From: Octadecabacter sp. SW4
GTDB lineage: Bacteria > Pseudomonadota > Alphaproteobacteria > Rhodobacterales > Rhodobacteraceae
Assembly (NCBI RefSeq): GCF_008065155.1
Contig: NZ_CP042819.1
Coordinates: 124,001-188,000, forward strand
Direction of reading: 5' to 3'
Length of the DNA stretch: 64,000 bases
Below are positions 1 through 10,944 of the stretch, one piece after another. Both the position numbers and the translations under genes were made by a program. Below the pieces are notes generated by a model, which ran no database searches, was not told the origin of the DNA, and saw only the letters and a program-made list of their open reading frames with translations. Numbering within the stretch: the first letter of the stretch is position 1; each line of letters starts with the position of its first letter.

Positions 1-596
1 TCGTGCTGCGGCCCGACCACGCAGGGCACGCCGCGCTTGATGATCCCTGCCTTTTCGCCGGCGATTTCTTGCAGGGTGTCGCCCAGAAATTGCTGGTGAT
101 CCAAGTCAATCGGCGTGATCACCGTCAGCGCGGGCGTCTCAATCACATTGGTTGCGTCCAGCCGCCCGCCAAGACCCACCTCGAGCAGGGTGTAATTGGC
201 AGGCGTGCGGGCAAACGCCAGTAACGCGGCGGCGGTCGTGATCTCGAAGTAGGTGATATTACCGCCATCGTTCGCGGCGTAGCATTCATCAAGCACAGCC
301 GTCAGATGATCCTCAGAGATCAGATCCCCCGCCAGCCGGATGCGCTCGTGAAACCGTGCAAGATGGGGCGAGGTATAGGCATGAACGGTCTTGCCCGCCG
401 CTTCGAGCCCAGCGCGGATCATCGCCTGTGTGCTGCCCTTGCCGTTGGTGCCGGCAAGGTGGATCACAGGGGGCAGATCGTTCTGCGGATTGCCAAGTGC
501 CGCCAGCAACCGCCAGACCCGATCAAGCGTGAGGTCGATCACCTTGGGATGCAGCGCCATCATGCGCGCGAGGATCACATCAGAGGATTGTGTCAT
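1..596 (-). CDS. folC: Bifunctional folylpolyglutamate/dihydrofolate synthase, C-terminally cut by window edge
   Basis: This gene makes dihydrofolate from dihydropteroate and glutamate and adds further glutamates to folates in the cytoplasm. The visible 198 codons start at the ATG complementary to 594-596 and run off the left edge. The Mur-ligase-type P-loop GTNGKGST lies at residues 49-56, followed by the family pattern HAYTSPHL. It lies 124 bp downstream of accD on the same strand, the usual accD-folC order in alphaproteobacteria, so co-transcription is likely. Only the N-terminal ATPase half can be judged. Confidence 0.93.
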   Translation of the reverse strand, partial: MTQSSDVILARMMALHPKVIDLTLDRVWRLLAALGNPQNDLPPVIHLAGTNGKGSTQAMIRAGLEAAGKTVHAYTSPHLARFHERIRLAGDLISEDHLTAVLDECYAANDGGNITYFEITTAAALLAFARTPANYTLLEVGLGGRLDATNVIETPALTVITPIDLDHQQFLGDTLQEIAGEKAGIIKRGVPCVVGPQH

Positions 597-720
597 GATT
601 GATTGCTCTGGATGACGCTTGCGGCTGGTCGGCCCTCCGGGGGGAGTTGTAGCGGCCAAGATGAAAGGGTGTGCGGCGCAGGTTTGCCCCTGCGGGAAAG
701 TCGGGCGACCGGTATGGCGG

Positions 721-1641
721 TCATTCAGGTTTTGCATCCTCGGCGGCGGGTATTTCCACTTCGGGCGGGGGCAGTTCGCCCGAAATCGCCGGATCAAGGC
801 CCAGAAGCATCCGTGTGATCGTGATCAATTCCTCACGCATTTCGGTGCGGGCGGTCACGCGATCCAGCATGCCGTGGTCGAGCAGGTATTCGGCGCGCTG
901 GAACCCTTCGGGCAGTTTTTCGCGGATCGTTTGTTCAATGACGCGCGGGCCGGCAAAACAGATCAGCGCGTTGGGTTCGGCGATATGCACGTCACCCAGC
1001 ATCGCATAGGATGCGGTGACGCCGCCCGTGGTCGGGTGGGTCAGAACGACAATATAGGGCAGGCCCGCCTCGCGCAGCATCTCGACCGCAATCGTGGTGC
1101 GTGGCATTTGCATCAGGGCAAGAATACCCTCTTGCATGCGCGCGCCCCCGGCGGCTGAAAACAGGATCAGCGGGCATTTCCTTTGCACCGCACGTTCTGC
1201 GGCGGCAATGATCGCGTTGCCCACATACATCGACATGGAGCCGCCCATGAACGAAAAATCCTGCGCCGCAGAAACAATCGGCGTGCGCCCGATCTCGCCT
1301 TCGACGACCAGCATCGCATCCTTTTCGCCGGTCGACTTCTGCGACGCTTTCATCCGGTCGGGATAGCGTTTCTGATCACGGAAATGCAGTGGATCGGCGG
1401 TTGGTTCAGGCACCGCGACTTCGGTGAAAATACCACCGTCAAACAGCGCCGCAAAACGGTCCCGCGGCGAGATATACATATGGTGCCCGCAGTTGGTGCA
1501 GACGTTCTGATTATCCGACAGCTCGCGGTGAAACAGCATCGTGCCGCATTCATCACATTTCGTCCAAAGGTTTTCCGGCACCTCTCGGCGCGAAAATATC
1601 GAGTTGATCCGGGGACGGACGTAGTTGGAAATCCAGTTCAT
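721..1641 (-). CDS. accD: Acetyl-CoA carboxylase carboxyltransferase subunit beta
   Basis: With AccA this subunit forms the carboxyltransferase that moves CO2 from carboxybiotin to acetyl-CoA, giving malonyl-CoA for fatty acid synthesis. The protein is 306 residues. An N-terminal zinc ribbon has cysteines at 29, 32, 48 and 51, and the crotonase-type core carries the motif [11 protein letters not shown]. The open frame extends 50 codons further upstream, but family proteins begin at [10 protein letters not shown], so the ATG at 1641 is preferred. It is followed on the same strand by folC and is divergent from ilvD, with 121 bp between the two starts. Confidence 0.96.
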   Translation of the reverse strand: MNWISNYVRPRINSIFSRREVPENLWTKCDECGTMLFHRELSDNQNVCTNCGHHMYISPRDRFAALFDGGIFTEVAVPEPTADPLHFRDQKRYPDRMKASQKSTGEKDAMLVVEGEIGRTPIVSAAQDFSFMGGSMSMYVGNAIIAAAERAVQRKCPLILFSAAGGARMQEGILALMQMPRTTIAVEMLREAGLPYIVVLTHPTTGGVTASYAMLGDVHIAEPNALICFAGPRVIEQTIREKLPEGFQRAEYLLDHGMLDRVTARTEMREELITITRMLLGLDPAISGELPPPEVEIPAAEDAKPE

Positions 1642-1762
1642 GGGGCCCTCGCGCGTTATCCTTCCGAAATAGGCCGCGTCGCGGGGAAATGCAATCAGCC
1701 GCTTGTGGTGGTCGCGGCGGTCTTTTAGACCTCTGCCAACAGTTTTTGTGAAGGAACACGCG

Positions 1763-3496
1763 ATGTCAGCCGGAAAAGTCGATAAATCCAAACTTCCCAG
1801 CCGTTATGTGACCGAGGGACCGGCCCGCGCGCCACATCGCAGCTACATGTATGCGATGGGTGTGACCGAAGAGGAAATCCACCAGCCGCTGGTCGGCGTG
1901 GCAACCTGCTGGAACGAGGCCGCGCCCTGTAACATCGCCCTCAACCGTCAGGCACAATCAGTGAAACTGGGCGTGAAACACGCCAACGGCACGCCGCGCG
2001 AGTTCACCACCATTACGGTCACCGACGGGATCGCGATGGGCCACGAGGGCATGCGTTCGTCATTGGCATCGCGCGAGGCGATTGCCGACACGGTTGAACT
2101 GACGATGCGTGGCCATTGTTATGACGCGCTGGTTGGTCTCGCGGGCTGTGACAAATCCTTGCCCGGCATGATGATGGCGATGGTGCGCCTGAATGTGCCG
2201 TCGGTGTTCATCTACGGCGGGTCGATCCTGCCGGGCCGCTTGAACGGCAAGGACGTGACCGTTCAGGATGTGTTCGAGGCCGTGGGCCAGCATCAGGCGG
2301 GTAATATGACTGACGCCGAGCTGGAAATCCTTGAACGGGTCGCCTGCCCTTCGGCGGGGGCCTGTGGCGGCCAGTTTACCGCCAACACGATGGCCTGCGT
2401 GAGCGAGGCAATCGGCCTTGCCCTGCTCAATTCCTCGGGCGCGCCCGCCCCATACGAAAGCCGTGACCAATATGGCGTGGCGTCGGGCGATGCGGTGATG
2501 AACCTGCTGGAAAAGAACATCCGCGCCCGCGATGTCGTCACCCGCAAGTCGCTGGAAAACGCCGCCCGCGTTGTCGCCTGCACCGGCGGGTCGACAAATG
2601 CGGGGTTACACCTGCCTGCCATCGCCCACGAGGCCGGCATTGATTTCGACCTGTTTGATGTCTGCGATATCTTCCGTGACACACCCTATTTCGTCGATCT
2701 GAAACCGGGCGGTCAGTATGTGGCCAAGGACCTGTATGAAGTCGGTGGCGTGCCGGTCGTGATGAAAGAACTGCGCAAGGCCGGGTTGATCCACGAGGAT
2801 TGCCTGACCGCCAATGGCGTCACGATGGGCGAGGCCCTTGACAAGATCGAGGGCGAGGCGGACGGCAAGGTCATCCACTCTGTGCAGAACCCGATCAGCA
2901 AGACCGGTGGTGTCGTGGGCCTGAGCGGCAACCTTGCCCCCGATGGTGCGATCGTCAAAGTCGCCGGGATGACCGCAGAACAACAGGTCTTTAGCGGCCC
3001 TGCGCGCGTGTTTGAATGCGAAGAAGACGCGTTCGAGGCCGTGAAAAAGCGTGCATACGAAGAAGGTGAAGTGCTGGTGATCCGCAATGAGGGCCCCGCG
3101 GGCGGCCCGGGAATGCGCGAAATGCTGGCGACCACTGCGGCCCTGTCCGGTCAGGGCATGGGCAAAAAGGTCGCGCTGATCACCGATGGCCGGTTCAGCG
3201 GCGCGACCCGTGGGTTCTGCGTGGGCCATGTGGGCCCCGAGGCAGCCCATGGCGGCCCGATCGCGATGCTGCAAAACGGCGATATCATTACGATTGACGC
3301 GATCAAGGGCGACCTGAGCGTCGATCTGACGGACGCCGAACTTGAGGCCCGCAAAGCCGGTTGGAAGGGTCCGCGCGAAACGATCTATGCCAGTGGCGCC
3401 GTCTGGAAATTCGCGAAACTCGTCGGCTCTACGCGGCTCGGTGCGGTAACCCATCCGGGTGCCAAAGAAGAACGCCACGTCTATATGGACCTGTGA
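1763..3496 (+). CDS. ilvD: Dihydroxy-acid dehydratase
   Basis: The enzyme dehydrates 2,3-dihydroxy acids to 2-oxo acids in valine, isoleucine and leucine synthesis and needs an Fe-S cluster. The 577-residue product is of usual family length. Candidate cluster cysteines occur in [10 protein letters not shown] (C49), GLAGCDKS and [11 protein letters not shown], all typical of IlvD/Edd proteins, and the C-terminal region has [14 protein letters not shown]. The start is chosen at the ATG at 1763 behind an AAGGAA ribosome site; the open frame extends 20 codons further upstream without support. It stands alone, divergent from accD. Confidence 0.96.
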   Translation: MSAGKVDKSKLPSRYVTEGPARAPHRSYMYAMGVTEEEIHQPLVGVATCWNEAAPCNIALNRQAQSVKLGVKHANGTPREFTTITVTDGIAMGHEGMRSSLASREAIADTVELTMRGHCYDALVGLAGCDKSLPGMMMAMVRLNVPSVFIYGGSILPGRLNGKDVTVQDVFEAVGQHQAGNMTDAELEILERVACPSAGACGGQFTANTMACVSEAIGLALLNSSGAPAPYESRDQYGVASGDAVMNLLEKNIRARDVVTRKSLENAARVVACTGGSTNAGLHLPAIAHEAGIDFDLFDVCDIFRDTPYFVDLKPGGQYVAKDLYEVGGVPVVMKELRKAGLIHEDCLTANGVTMGEALDKIEGEADGKVIHSVQNPISKTGGVVGLSGNLAPDGAIVKVAGMTAEQQVFSGPARVFECEEDAFEAVKKRAYEEGEVLVIRNEGPAGGPGMREMLATTAALSGQGMGKKVALITDGRFSGATRGFCVGHVGPEAAHGGPIAMLQNGDIITIDAIKGDLSVDLTDAELEARKAGWKGPRETIYASGAVWKFAKLVGSTRLGAVTHPGAKEERHVYMDL

Positions 3497-3506
3497 TTTG
3501 CGCTGG

Positions 3507-4169
3507 ATGCGCATATTGACGCTTGGCGGGGCCTTATTGGCCCTGTCCGCCTGCGAAGAAGCGTTGCAAATGCCCGATTTCGGAACGATGTCGCTTGCGG
3601 GCGGGCGCGAAGATGCCACAACGACAGGTATTCGCACGCTGTCATTGCTGGGAGGCAGCGTGCGCGTGCGCGGCCCGGATGGTTACTGCATCGATCAACG
3701 GGCCAGCCGGTCGGGTGATGGGTTCGCGGTGATGGTTGGCTGTGCGCTGCTGGCGCCAAGGGCAGCTGTGATGCCTGCAAAGGACGGCTTTATCACCGTG
3801 CAATTAGGCGATTCGGGCACGGCCACCGTTGCGGGCTCCGAAGAAACCCTGCGTCGTTATCTCGAAACGGACGCGGGCAGACGTCTGCTGGCCAGCTCGG
3901 GCGAGGGCGATGAAGTCACCCTGCACAGCGTGGAAATGGTGACAGGTGCCGTAACAGTTCATTTCACTGACCTGTCGGCTGACAATGACTCAGGGCTAGA
4001 GCCGCGTTTGTGGCAGGGATTCTTCGACGTGAATGGCCGCCTGACCACCGTCACGGTGCGTAGTTTTACGCGCAAACCGCTGGCTGCACGCCAGGGTGCC
4101 GCTTTGCTCAACGCGGCAATCCGCGAAATTCGGGCCGTGAACCCGCCAATCCAGCCCTCGGAAGGCTAA
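3507..4169 (+). CDS. Putative lipoprotein of unknown function
   Basis: The 220-residue product begins with a short hydrophobic segment ending in a lipobox-like LSAC near residue 16, so export and lipid anchoring are likely. I do not recognise a domain. Two cysteines occur close together further on (GYCID and VGCALL). The gene follows ilvD by 10 bp and could be read from the same transcript. The ATG at 3507 is preferred because it puts the signal peptide at the very N terminus; a TTG three codons upstream and an ATG inside ilvD are alternatives. Confidence 0.7.
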   Translation: MRILTLGGALLALSACEEALQMPDFGTMSLAGGREDATTTGIRTLSLLGGSVRVRGPDGYCIDQRASRSGDGFAVMVGCALLAPRAAVMPAKDGFITVQLGDSGTATVAGSEETLRRYLETDAGRRLLASSGEGDEVTLHSVEMVTGAVTVHFTDLSADNDSGLEPRLWQGFFDVNGRLTTVTVRSFTRKPLAARQGAALLNAAIREIRAVNPPIQPSEG

Positions 4170-4247
4170 GCACTGTTTCCTTTTGGGAAACAGTTTGGCA
4201 GGTATGGTGCATCACATGCCTACGTGCCCCTAGAAACGAGATTCTGA

Positions 4248-5021
4248 ATGCCCCGCCGCCGTCTTGGCCTGATTGACAAGCTGTTTCAACGTCGCGCCCT
4301 TGCCGGATGGGCGCAGGCCGCACGTTCCGCCGCCGCGACCGAACTGTCGGTCTTGCGCGGCCAACGGCAGCGGGCACGCCAGCTGCGTCAAAAGCTGGAC
4401 GAACTGACCTATGTCGCTGACAGCCGCCTTGCTTTGCCGCACATCGGATCAAATGCCTTTGCCAAACCGGGTGGCACGGATTGGTCATGGCGTCCGCAGC
4501 TGTGGCGTGGTCCGCTGGCGTCCAAGGGCATGGCAAGTGTGCCAAGCAAAACCATGTTGGGGAGCGAAGTCACCATATTCCACGACTGCCGCATTTCCGA
4601 ACTGACCCTGCGCCAATTGCGCAACACCCGCGAAGAAGACCTTGCCCCCTTTGGGTTGCGCATGGATGTGTTCCGCTTTGACGGATCGTTCCTGAGCCTT
4701 GTTCTGGACCTGCCCAACGATGCCTGTATCGATCTCAAGAAACGCCACCTTGTGCGACTTGATGCGGTCATCGAGATGGAAAAGCCGTTGGAAATCTTTG
4801 CGCGGCTCAATATCAAACACGGCCCCAATACCGAACAGATCGTGCGCGAACTCCCCCTGCACGAAAGTGAAGTGATGGTCGAATTCGATCTTGCCTATAC
4901 CAAGCTGAATGAGAAACGGGTGGAACGCATGTGGGTCGATCTGATCTTTGAAGGTCCGGAAATGAATCAAGTCACGATCCGCGATATTACCTTCTGCCGC
5001 CACCCGCGCGCCGAACTGTAA
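4248..5021 (+). CDS. Conserved hypothetical protein, possibly DUF6478
   Basis: This 257-residue protein has a basic, helical N terminus rich in Arg, Ala and Gln (about residues 1-60) followed by a soluble, mostly beta-rich part with no membrane segment. I recall similar Rhodobacteraceae proteins annotated as DUF6478, but this cannot be confirmed here. It lies 78 bp after the lipoprotein gene and 10 bp before the next gene, which has a strong GGAGG site, so the pair is probably an operon. The function is unknown. Confidence 0.72.
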   Translation: MPRRRLGLIDKLFQRRALAGWAQAARSAAATELSVLRGQRQRARQLRQKLDELTYVADSRLALPHIGSNAFAKPGGTDWSWRPQLWRGPLASKGMASVPSKTMLGSEVTIFHDCRISELTLRQLRNTREEDLAPFGLRMDVFRFDGSFLSLVLDLPNDACIDLKKRHLVRLDAVIEMEKPLEIFARLNIKHGPNTEQIVRELPLHESEVMVEFDLAYTKLNEKRVERMWVDLIFEGPEMNQVTIRDITFCRHPRAEL

Positions 5022-5031
5022 GGAGGCTGCC

Positions 5032-5412
5032 ATGAGCGAGATAACCCTCACAAAGACCCGCCTGATCGCAGGCGTCTGGGAAGGCGTGTTGACCCATAAC
5101 GGTAGCGGAAATTTCCAGCCTTCGCTGCGTGTCACCCATCTGGACCAGCCCGTCGAAGGCGTCACGGCACAAGAAGATCAGGCGGCCGGTCACTGGCTCG
5201 TGCGTGTGCCAGTGCCTGCCAATCTGATTTCCGACGGGTTGCAGACCTTTGTGATCCGCGAGGCATCAAACGACGAAGTCCTGGCCAGCTTTGCCCTGCT
5301 CGCAGGTGATGCCCTGGCCGAGGATATCCGTGCCGAGATGAGCCTGCTGCGCGCCGAACTTGATATGCTGAAGAAGGCATTCCGCCGCCACTGCGTGGAA
5401 ACTGTCGGCTAG
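5032..5412 (+). CDS. Small conserved hypothetical protein with C-terminal helix
   Basis: The 126-residue product starts at an ATG directly behind a strong AAGGAGG ribosome site. Residues 1-90 look like a small beta-rich domain, and residues 95-120 (rich in Glu, Leu and Arg) look like a coiled coil or helical oligomerisation segment. No family is recognised. Tight spacing to the preceding 257-residue protein suggests that the two act together. Confidence 0.7.
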   Translation: MSEITLTKTRLIAGVWEGVLTHNGSGNFQPSLRVTHLDQPVEGVTAQEDQAAGHWLVRVPVPANLISDGLQTFVIREASNDEVLASFALLAGDALAEDIRAEMSLLRAELDMLKKAFRRHCVETVG

Positions 5413-5476
5413 ATCATCCTGTGCCGGGCTTCGCCATGTTCTGGTCCCGCCAGACCTGACGCCGCGTTGCGCGTGA

Positions 5477-7549
<2,073 letters not shown>

Positions 7550-7869
7550 AAATCCCCGGCCCGGAATCAAGCGCGTAGCGCGCCGGGCCAGCGCCTGCCC
7601 GCCGAGACGGGTTGGCGCTTGGCCGATGTCACGCGAACTGGCGAGGGACAGCTGACACCGCACCCTAAAGTGCCAGCCCTTTCGCTTCATGCGCCACCCC
7701 ACGGGTAGGCGCTGGCCCTTCTTCCACCCCGGAAATCCCCCCATTTCCCTGTTTCTCGCCCCGCAACAGTCCTGCGAATACCCCGCAATTGTCAGGCCTG
7801 CGCCCCAGTCCCGCCCGATTTCGATCTCATACCTTCTCCTCGAACAAAGACGCAAACCGAGGAACGAGA
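7550..7869. other. Non-coding spacer between fadH and lysR with inverted repeats
   Basis: This 320-bp spacer has no convincing gene. Its first half carries strong GC-rich inverted repeats, described separately, and the second half is the presumed leader and promoter region of the LysR gene. Confidence 0.6.
7585..7718. repeat. Three mutually complementary repeat arms (alternative hairpins)
   Basis: Arm A (7585-7601) can pair with arm B (7608-7624) as a local hairpin with CCCG/CGGG, GCGCC/GGCGC and GGCC/GGCC segments. It can instead pair with arm C (7702-7718) over 16 of 17 positions. A-B and A-C pairing exclude each other. No U-run follows, so it is not a standard intrinsic terminator. Confidence 0.55.
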
Positions 7870-8775
7870 ATGGATCGCCTGACCGAAATGGAAGCCTTTG
7901 CCACAGTGGTGGATCAGGGCGGATTTACCGACGCGGCCAAGAAGATGGGGATTTCAAAATCCGCCGTTTCCAAGCACGTTTCCTCGCTTGAGGCCCGCCT
8001 CGGTGCGCGCCTTTTGAACCGGACAACGCGCCGTGTCAGCCCCACGGAAATCGGGCTTGCCTATTATGACCGCGCGCGCCGCGTTCTCAATGACGCGGGC
8101 GAAGCGGACGCACTGGTAACATCCATGCAAAGCGCACCTTCGGGCCTGTTGCGGATCAGTGTGGCAACAGATTTCGGCGTAAACCACCTGTCCCCTGTGC
8201 TGGGTGATTTCCTTACGGAGTTTCCTGACATCACGGTGAATATGGTCCTCAACAACCGTTTCGTTGAACTGATCAGCGAAGGGTTCGACATGGCGATCCG
8301 AATTGGCGAACTTGAGGACAGCACCCTGCGCGCCCGCAAGCTGACCGAAACCAGCCGCCGGATGATCGCCAGCCCGGCCTATTTCGAAAAACACGGACGT
8401 CCTGAAAAGATCGACGATCTGAACGAACACAAGCTGCTGCACTATTCCAACCAGGCCAATAGCGCGGTCTGGAAACTGACGGCCCCCTCGGGTGAAAAAC
8501 GTCAGGTGCGCACCGCTGGCGGACTGACCGTGAACGACGGGCAATCCCTGCTGAACGCCGCGATCAGCGGGCTTGGTATCGCCTACCTCCCCAGCTTCCT
8601 TTATGCTGATGCAATGGCGCAGGGGCTGGTTGTCGATGCGATCCCCGAACTGCCGATGGATACGCAGGGTATCTACGCCGTTTATCCGCCGGGCCGCTTC
8701 ACGCAGCCCAAAGTGCGCGCATTCATTGATTTCCTCGTCCATTCCTTTGCCGAAAAAGGGCCGGACGCCTGGTAA
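7870..8775 (+). CDS. LysR-family transcriptional regulator
   Basis: The 301-residue protein has the LysR layout: an N-terminal winged helix (about residues 1-60, with FTDAAKKMGISKSAVSKHV as recognition region and RLLNRTTRR as wing) and a C-terminal effector-binding domain. Sequence style fits the DNA-binding group that includes DsdC- or AaeR-like regulators, but no ligand can be assigned. It is not divergent from an obvious target: fadH lies upstream on the same strand and the CDF exporter converges from the other side. The start follows CGAGGAACGAGA, a usable ribosome site. Confidence 0.9.
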   Translation: MDRLTEMEAFATVVDQGGFTDAAKKMGISKSAVSKHVSSLEARLGARLLNRTTRRVSPTEIGLAYYDRARRVLNDAGEADALVTSMQSAPSGLLRISVATDFGVNHLSPVLGDFLTEFPDITVNMVLNNRFVELISEGFDMAIRIGELEDSTLRARKLTETSRRMIASPAYFEKHGRPEKIDDLNEHKLLHYSNQANSAVWKLTAPSGEKRQVRTAGGLTVNDGQSLLNAAISGLGIAYLPSFLYADAMAQGLVVDAIPELPMDTQGIYAVYPPGRFTQPKVRAFIDFLVHSFAEKGPDAW

Positions 8776-8813
8776 CGACACCACCACATCCCATAGGGCG
8801 CAACGCCCCACTT

Positions 8814-8840
8814 AACGCAGTCCTCGGGCTGCGTTTTTTT
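8814..8840 (+). terminator. Rho-independent terminator after the LysR gene
   Basis: A perfect 7-bp stem, AACGCAG paired with CTGCGTT around an 8-nt loop, runs into a tract of seven T residues. It stands 38 bp after the LysR stop codon and just before the convergent CDF gene. Confidence 0.85.
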
Positions 8841-8874
8841 CGTCGCGGATCGTGGCGCAGGTGTGACGCAGGTT

Positions 8875-9783
8875 TCAACCCATGCCCCCGATGCGGTGCG
8901 CGTCGACACACGCGCGCTGGGCGCATTCCAATTCGATTGTCGTGTGCCTGATCCCGAACTTGTCAGCCAGTCGCGCCTTGATCGCCTGTTTCAACGCATC
9001 TGCAGCCACCCATTCGCCGCCCCTCAGCACCACGTGCGCCTGAAAGGCTGGCGCGTGTTCCTGCATTTGCCACAGATATGCCTGGTGAACATCGGTTACC
9101 CCGTCCAGATCCTTGATCGCCGCGATCACGTCATCAAGCGCCAGATCATCGGGCGCGCCCAGCATCAGGATACGGATTACCCCGCCGATTTCCTTGAACG
9201 ACATCCATATAATGTAACCTGCGATCAGCAGGGTCACCGCAGGATCAACCAGTCGCCAGTCGTATAGCAGGATCAGCGTGCCAGCGATGATAACAGCGAC
9301 TGACGCTGCCGCATCGGCCAGATTATGAAGAAACGCCGCGCGGATATTGACGCTGTTCTTGGACATCGAGAACGTCAACATGGCCGTCGCTATGTCGATG
9401 ATCAAGGCGACCCCAGCGAGTATGACCACCAGCCAACCGTCAACGGGCTGCGGATCAAACAGCCGCCAAACGGCCTCGTAAGTCAGATAAATCCCGATGA
9501 TAATCAATGTGGTATAGTTGATCAGTGCCGCGACGACTTCTATCCGGCCATAGCCAAATGGCATTTCCGCATTGGCAGGACGGCGCGCGATCTTGCGGGC
9601 GGCAAAGGCAATCACCAGCGCCATCGCGTCTGACAGATTGTGAATCGCGTCCGCGATCAGCGCCATGCTGCCCGCAAGGATTCCCCCGACGATCTGTGCA
9701 ACGGTCAGCAGTAGATTCACCGCAATCGCGGCCCCGACACGGCGGTCCCCCGCATCTGCGTCAATGTGGTGATGTCCGGCCAT
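8875..9783 (-). CDS. Cation diffusion facilitator (CDF) heavy-metal/H+ antiporter
   Basis: CDF proteins export Zn2+, Cd2+, Co2+ or similar ions from the cytoplasm in exchange for protons. The 302-residue product shows six hydrophobic segments and two HxxxD-type transport sites, HNLSD at 48-52 and HNLAD in the fifth membrane segment, plus a C-terminal cytoplasmic domain with HVVLRGG. A His-rich start (MAGHHHID) may bind metal. The start is preceded by AAGGAA. Its promoter has the 19-bp spacer and dyad typical of MerR-family control, supporting metal induction. The metal specificity is not evident. Confidence 0.92.
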   Translation of the reverse strand: MAGHHHIDADAGDRRVGAAIAVNLLLTVAQIVGGILAGSMALIADAIHNLSDAMALVIAFAARKIARRPANAEMPFGYGRIEVVAALINYTTLIIIGIYLTYEAVWRLFDPQPVDGWLVVILAGVALIIDIATAMLTFSMSKNSVNIRAAFLHNLADAAASVAVIIAGTLILLYDWRLVDPAVTLLIAGYIIWMSFKEIGGVIRILMLGAPDDLALDDVIAAIKDLDGVTDVHQAYLWQMQEHAPAFQAHVVLRGGEWVAADALKQAIKARLADKFGIRHTTIELECAQRACVDAHRIGGMG

Positions 9784-9812
9784 GCTGCGTTCCTTGAATT
9801 TCGCTCGAGATC

Positions 9813-9843
9813 TACCTAGTGTCTCTAGTTGCTAGAGGTTCAA
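9813..9843 (-). promoter_or_regulatory. MerR-type metal-responsive promoter of the CDF gene
   Basis: Reading the minus strand, a -35 TTGAAC (9838-9843) and a -10 TAGGTA (9813-9818) are separated by 19 bp. The spacer contains a perfect dyad CTCTAG-n3-CTAGAG (9823-9837). Over-long spacers with a dyad are the hallmark of promoters activated by MerR-family regulators such as ZntR, CadR or CueR. The predicted RNA start lies about 23 nt before the CDF ATG. Confidence 0.8.
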
Positions 9844-9857
9844 GAGGCTTCTTGAGT

Positions 9858-9947
9858 ATGTTGTCAATCGGTCGTCTATCGCAATTCACCGGCTTAAAAG
9901 TTCAAACGATCCGATACGATGAAGACACCCGGTTGATCATCAACGCG
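9858..9947 (+). pseudogene. Truncated MerR-family regulator (N-terminal DNA-binding part only)
   Basis: Translation from the ATG at 9858 gives MLSIGRLSQFTGLKVQTIRY, matching the start of MerR helix-turn-helix domains. After DEDTRLI the similarity stops: the second half of the DNA-binding domain, the dimerisation helix and the metal-binding C terminus are absent, and a convergent OmpA-like gene begins at 9991. The tyrosine pair usual after IR is reduced to YD. It lies divergent from the CDF exporter, where a ZntR/CadR-type regulator is expected, so this is most likely the remnant of the original regulator. Confidence 0.65.
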
Positions 9948-9990
9948 GCCCACGGTGCGTGCGGATCACCACAATCGCAAAAACCATCGC

Positions 9991-10944
9991 CTATTCGGTC
10001 GAAATCAGGATCACCTCGACCCGCCGGTTCGCCTCGCGCCCTTCGGCCGTCAGGTTCGCGCGCACGGGCGACAGAAATCCCATGCCTTCGGCCTGTAGCT
10101 GGGCGCGGGTCACGCCGTAATCGCTGACCAACCGTTCAAGCACCGATCCCGCGCGGCGCTTTGACAGTGCGATATTGCCCTCAAGCGACCCTTCGGAATC
10201 CGTATGCCCCACCAGAGCGACCAGCCGCGCAGGGTGCGCGGCCAGATAATCGGCCAGCGTTTGCAGCGACTCATACGGCCCATCGTCAAGCTGGGCCGAG
10301 CCGGTCTCAAACGTCAGATCTGGCAAAATCACATGGCCATCCCGTTCCAAGGCCTCTGCGAAATCGCCCGCCGGTGCAGCCACGGTCGCGCGCAAATCCG
10401 GAGCGCTTGTTTCGGCGATGGCCGCGCCGCTGGGCGGGCCGACACGGGTGACCTGCACAAATCCAGCGCTGCTGCTGCGGCTGACCAAAAGGCTAACGAG
10501 TTCGCTGCCCGCATCGCTGTCACGGCGCGCCGCAAGATACTGAAAATCACCCAGATCCACATGCATGTCGGGTGCCGGAATCACATCAAGCGCAAAGCGG
10601 AAATCGAACCCGCCGCAGCCTTCGGTTTCGCAACTGAACACAACCTCGAAACCGCCGTCGCGCAATTGGTCCCGCAGCGGCAAAAGGATCTGCAACGCCG
10701 TCAACCGGCCGGCGTCTATGCGCCAGGCTTGTCGCGTCACCTCGCCCTCGCCGGTCAGGATTGGCATGGTGCCCTGTTCCCAGGCGCCCACTGGCATGGC
10801 GTAGCTGCCGATCGGTTCAACGATCTCGGCGCGCAGGTCCGCATTGCCCGGAAATTCAAGCGTGACGGCCCGCACGATTGTGGGCAGGCACATCAGCACG
10901 ATTGCCACTACCCGACCACAGAATGTGACTGATCTGGACTTCAT
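9991..10944 (-). CDS. OmpA-family peptidoglycan-binding protein
   Basis: The 317-residue product has a signal peptide (residues 1 to about 26, ending IVRA) and a C-terminal OmpA domain (about 215-317) with LVGHTDSEGS, NIALSKRRA and NRRVEV, the residues that hold peptidoglycan diaminopimelate. The N-terminal 180 residues are unassigned. Its ATG overlaps the stop of the upstream GNAT gene by one base (TGATG), so it is probably translated as the last gene of the cinA-type/GNAT/ompA operon. Longer upstream starts lie inside the GNAT gene and are not supported. Confidence 0.88.
   Translation of the reverse strand: MKSRSVTFCGRVVAIVLMCLPTIVRAVTLEFPGNADLRAEIVEPIGSYAMPVGAWEQGTMPILTGEGEVTRQAWRIDAGRLTALQILLPLRDQLRDGGFEVVFSCETEGCGGFDFRFALDVIPAPDMHVDLGDFQYLAARRDSDAGSELVSLLVSRSSSAGFVQVTRVGPPSGAAIAETSAPDLRATVAAPAGDFAEALERDGHVILPDLTFETGSAQLDDGPYESLQTLADYLAAHPARLVALVGHTDSEGSLEGNIALSKRRAGSVLERLVSDYGVTRAQLQAEGMGFLSPVRANLTAEGREANRRVEVILISTE

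Noticed and set aside
2606-3637. Long open frame (343 codons) on the minus strand inside ilvD
   Set aside because: It is the mirror frame of a highly conserved gene in GC-rich DNA. It shows no domain, no ribosome site and biased His/Asp/Gln composition typical of shadow frames.
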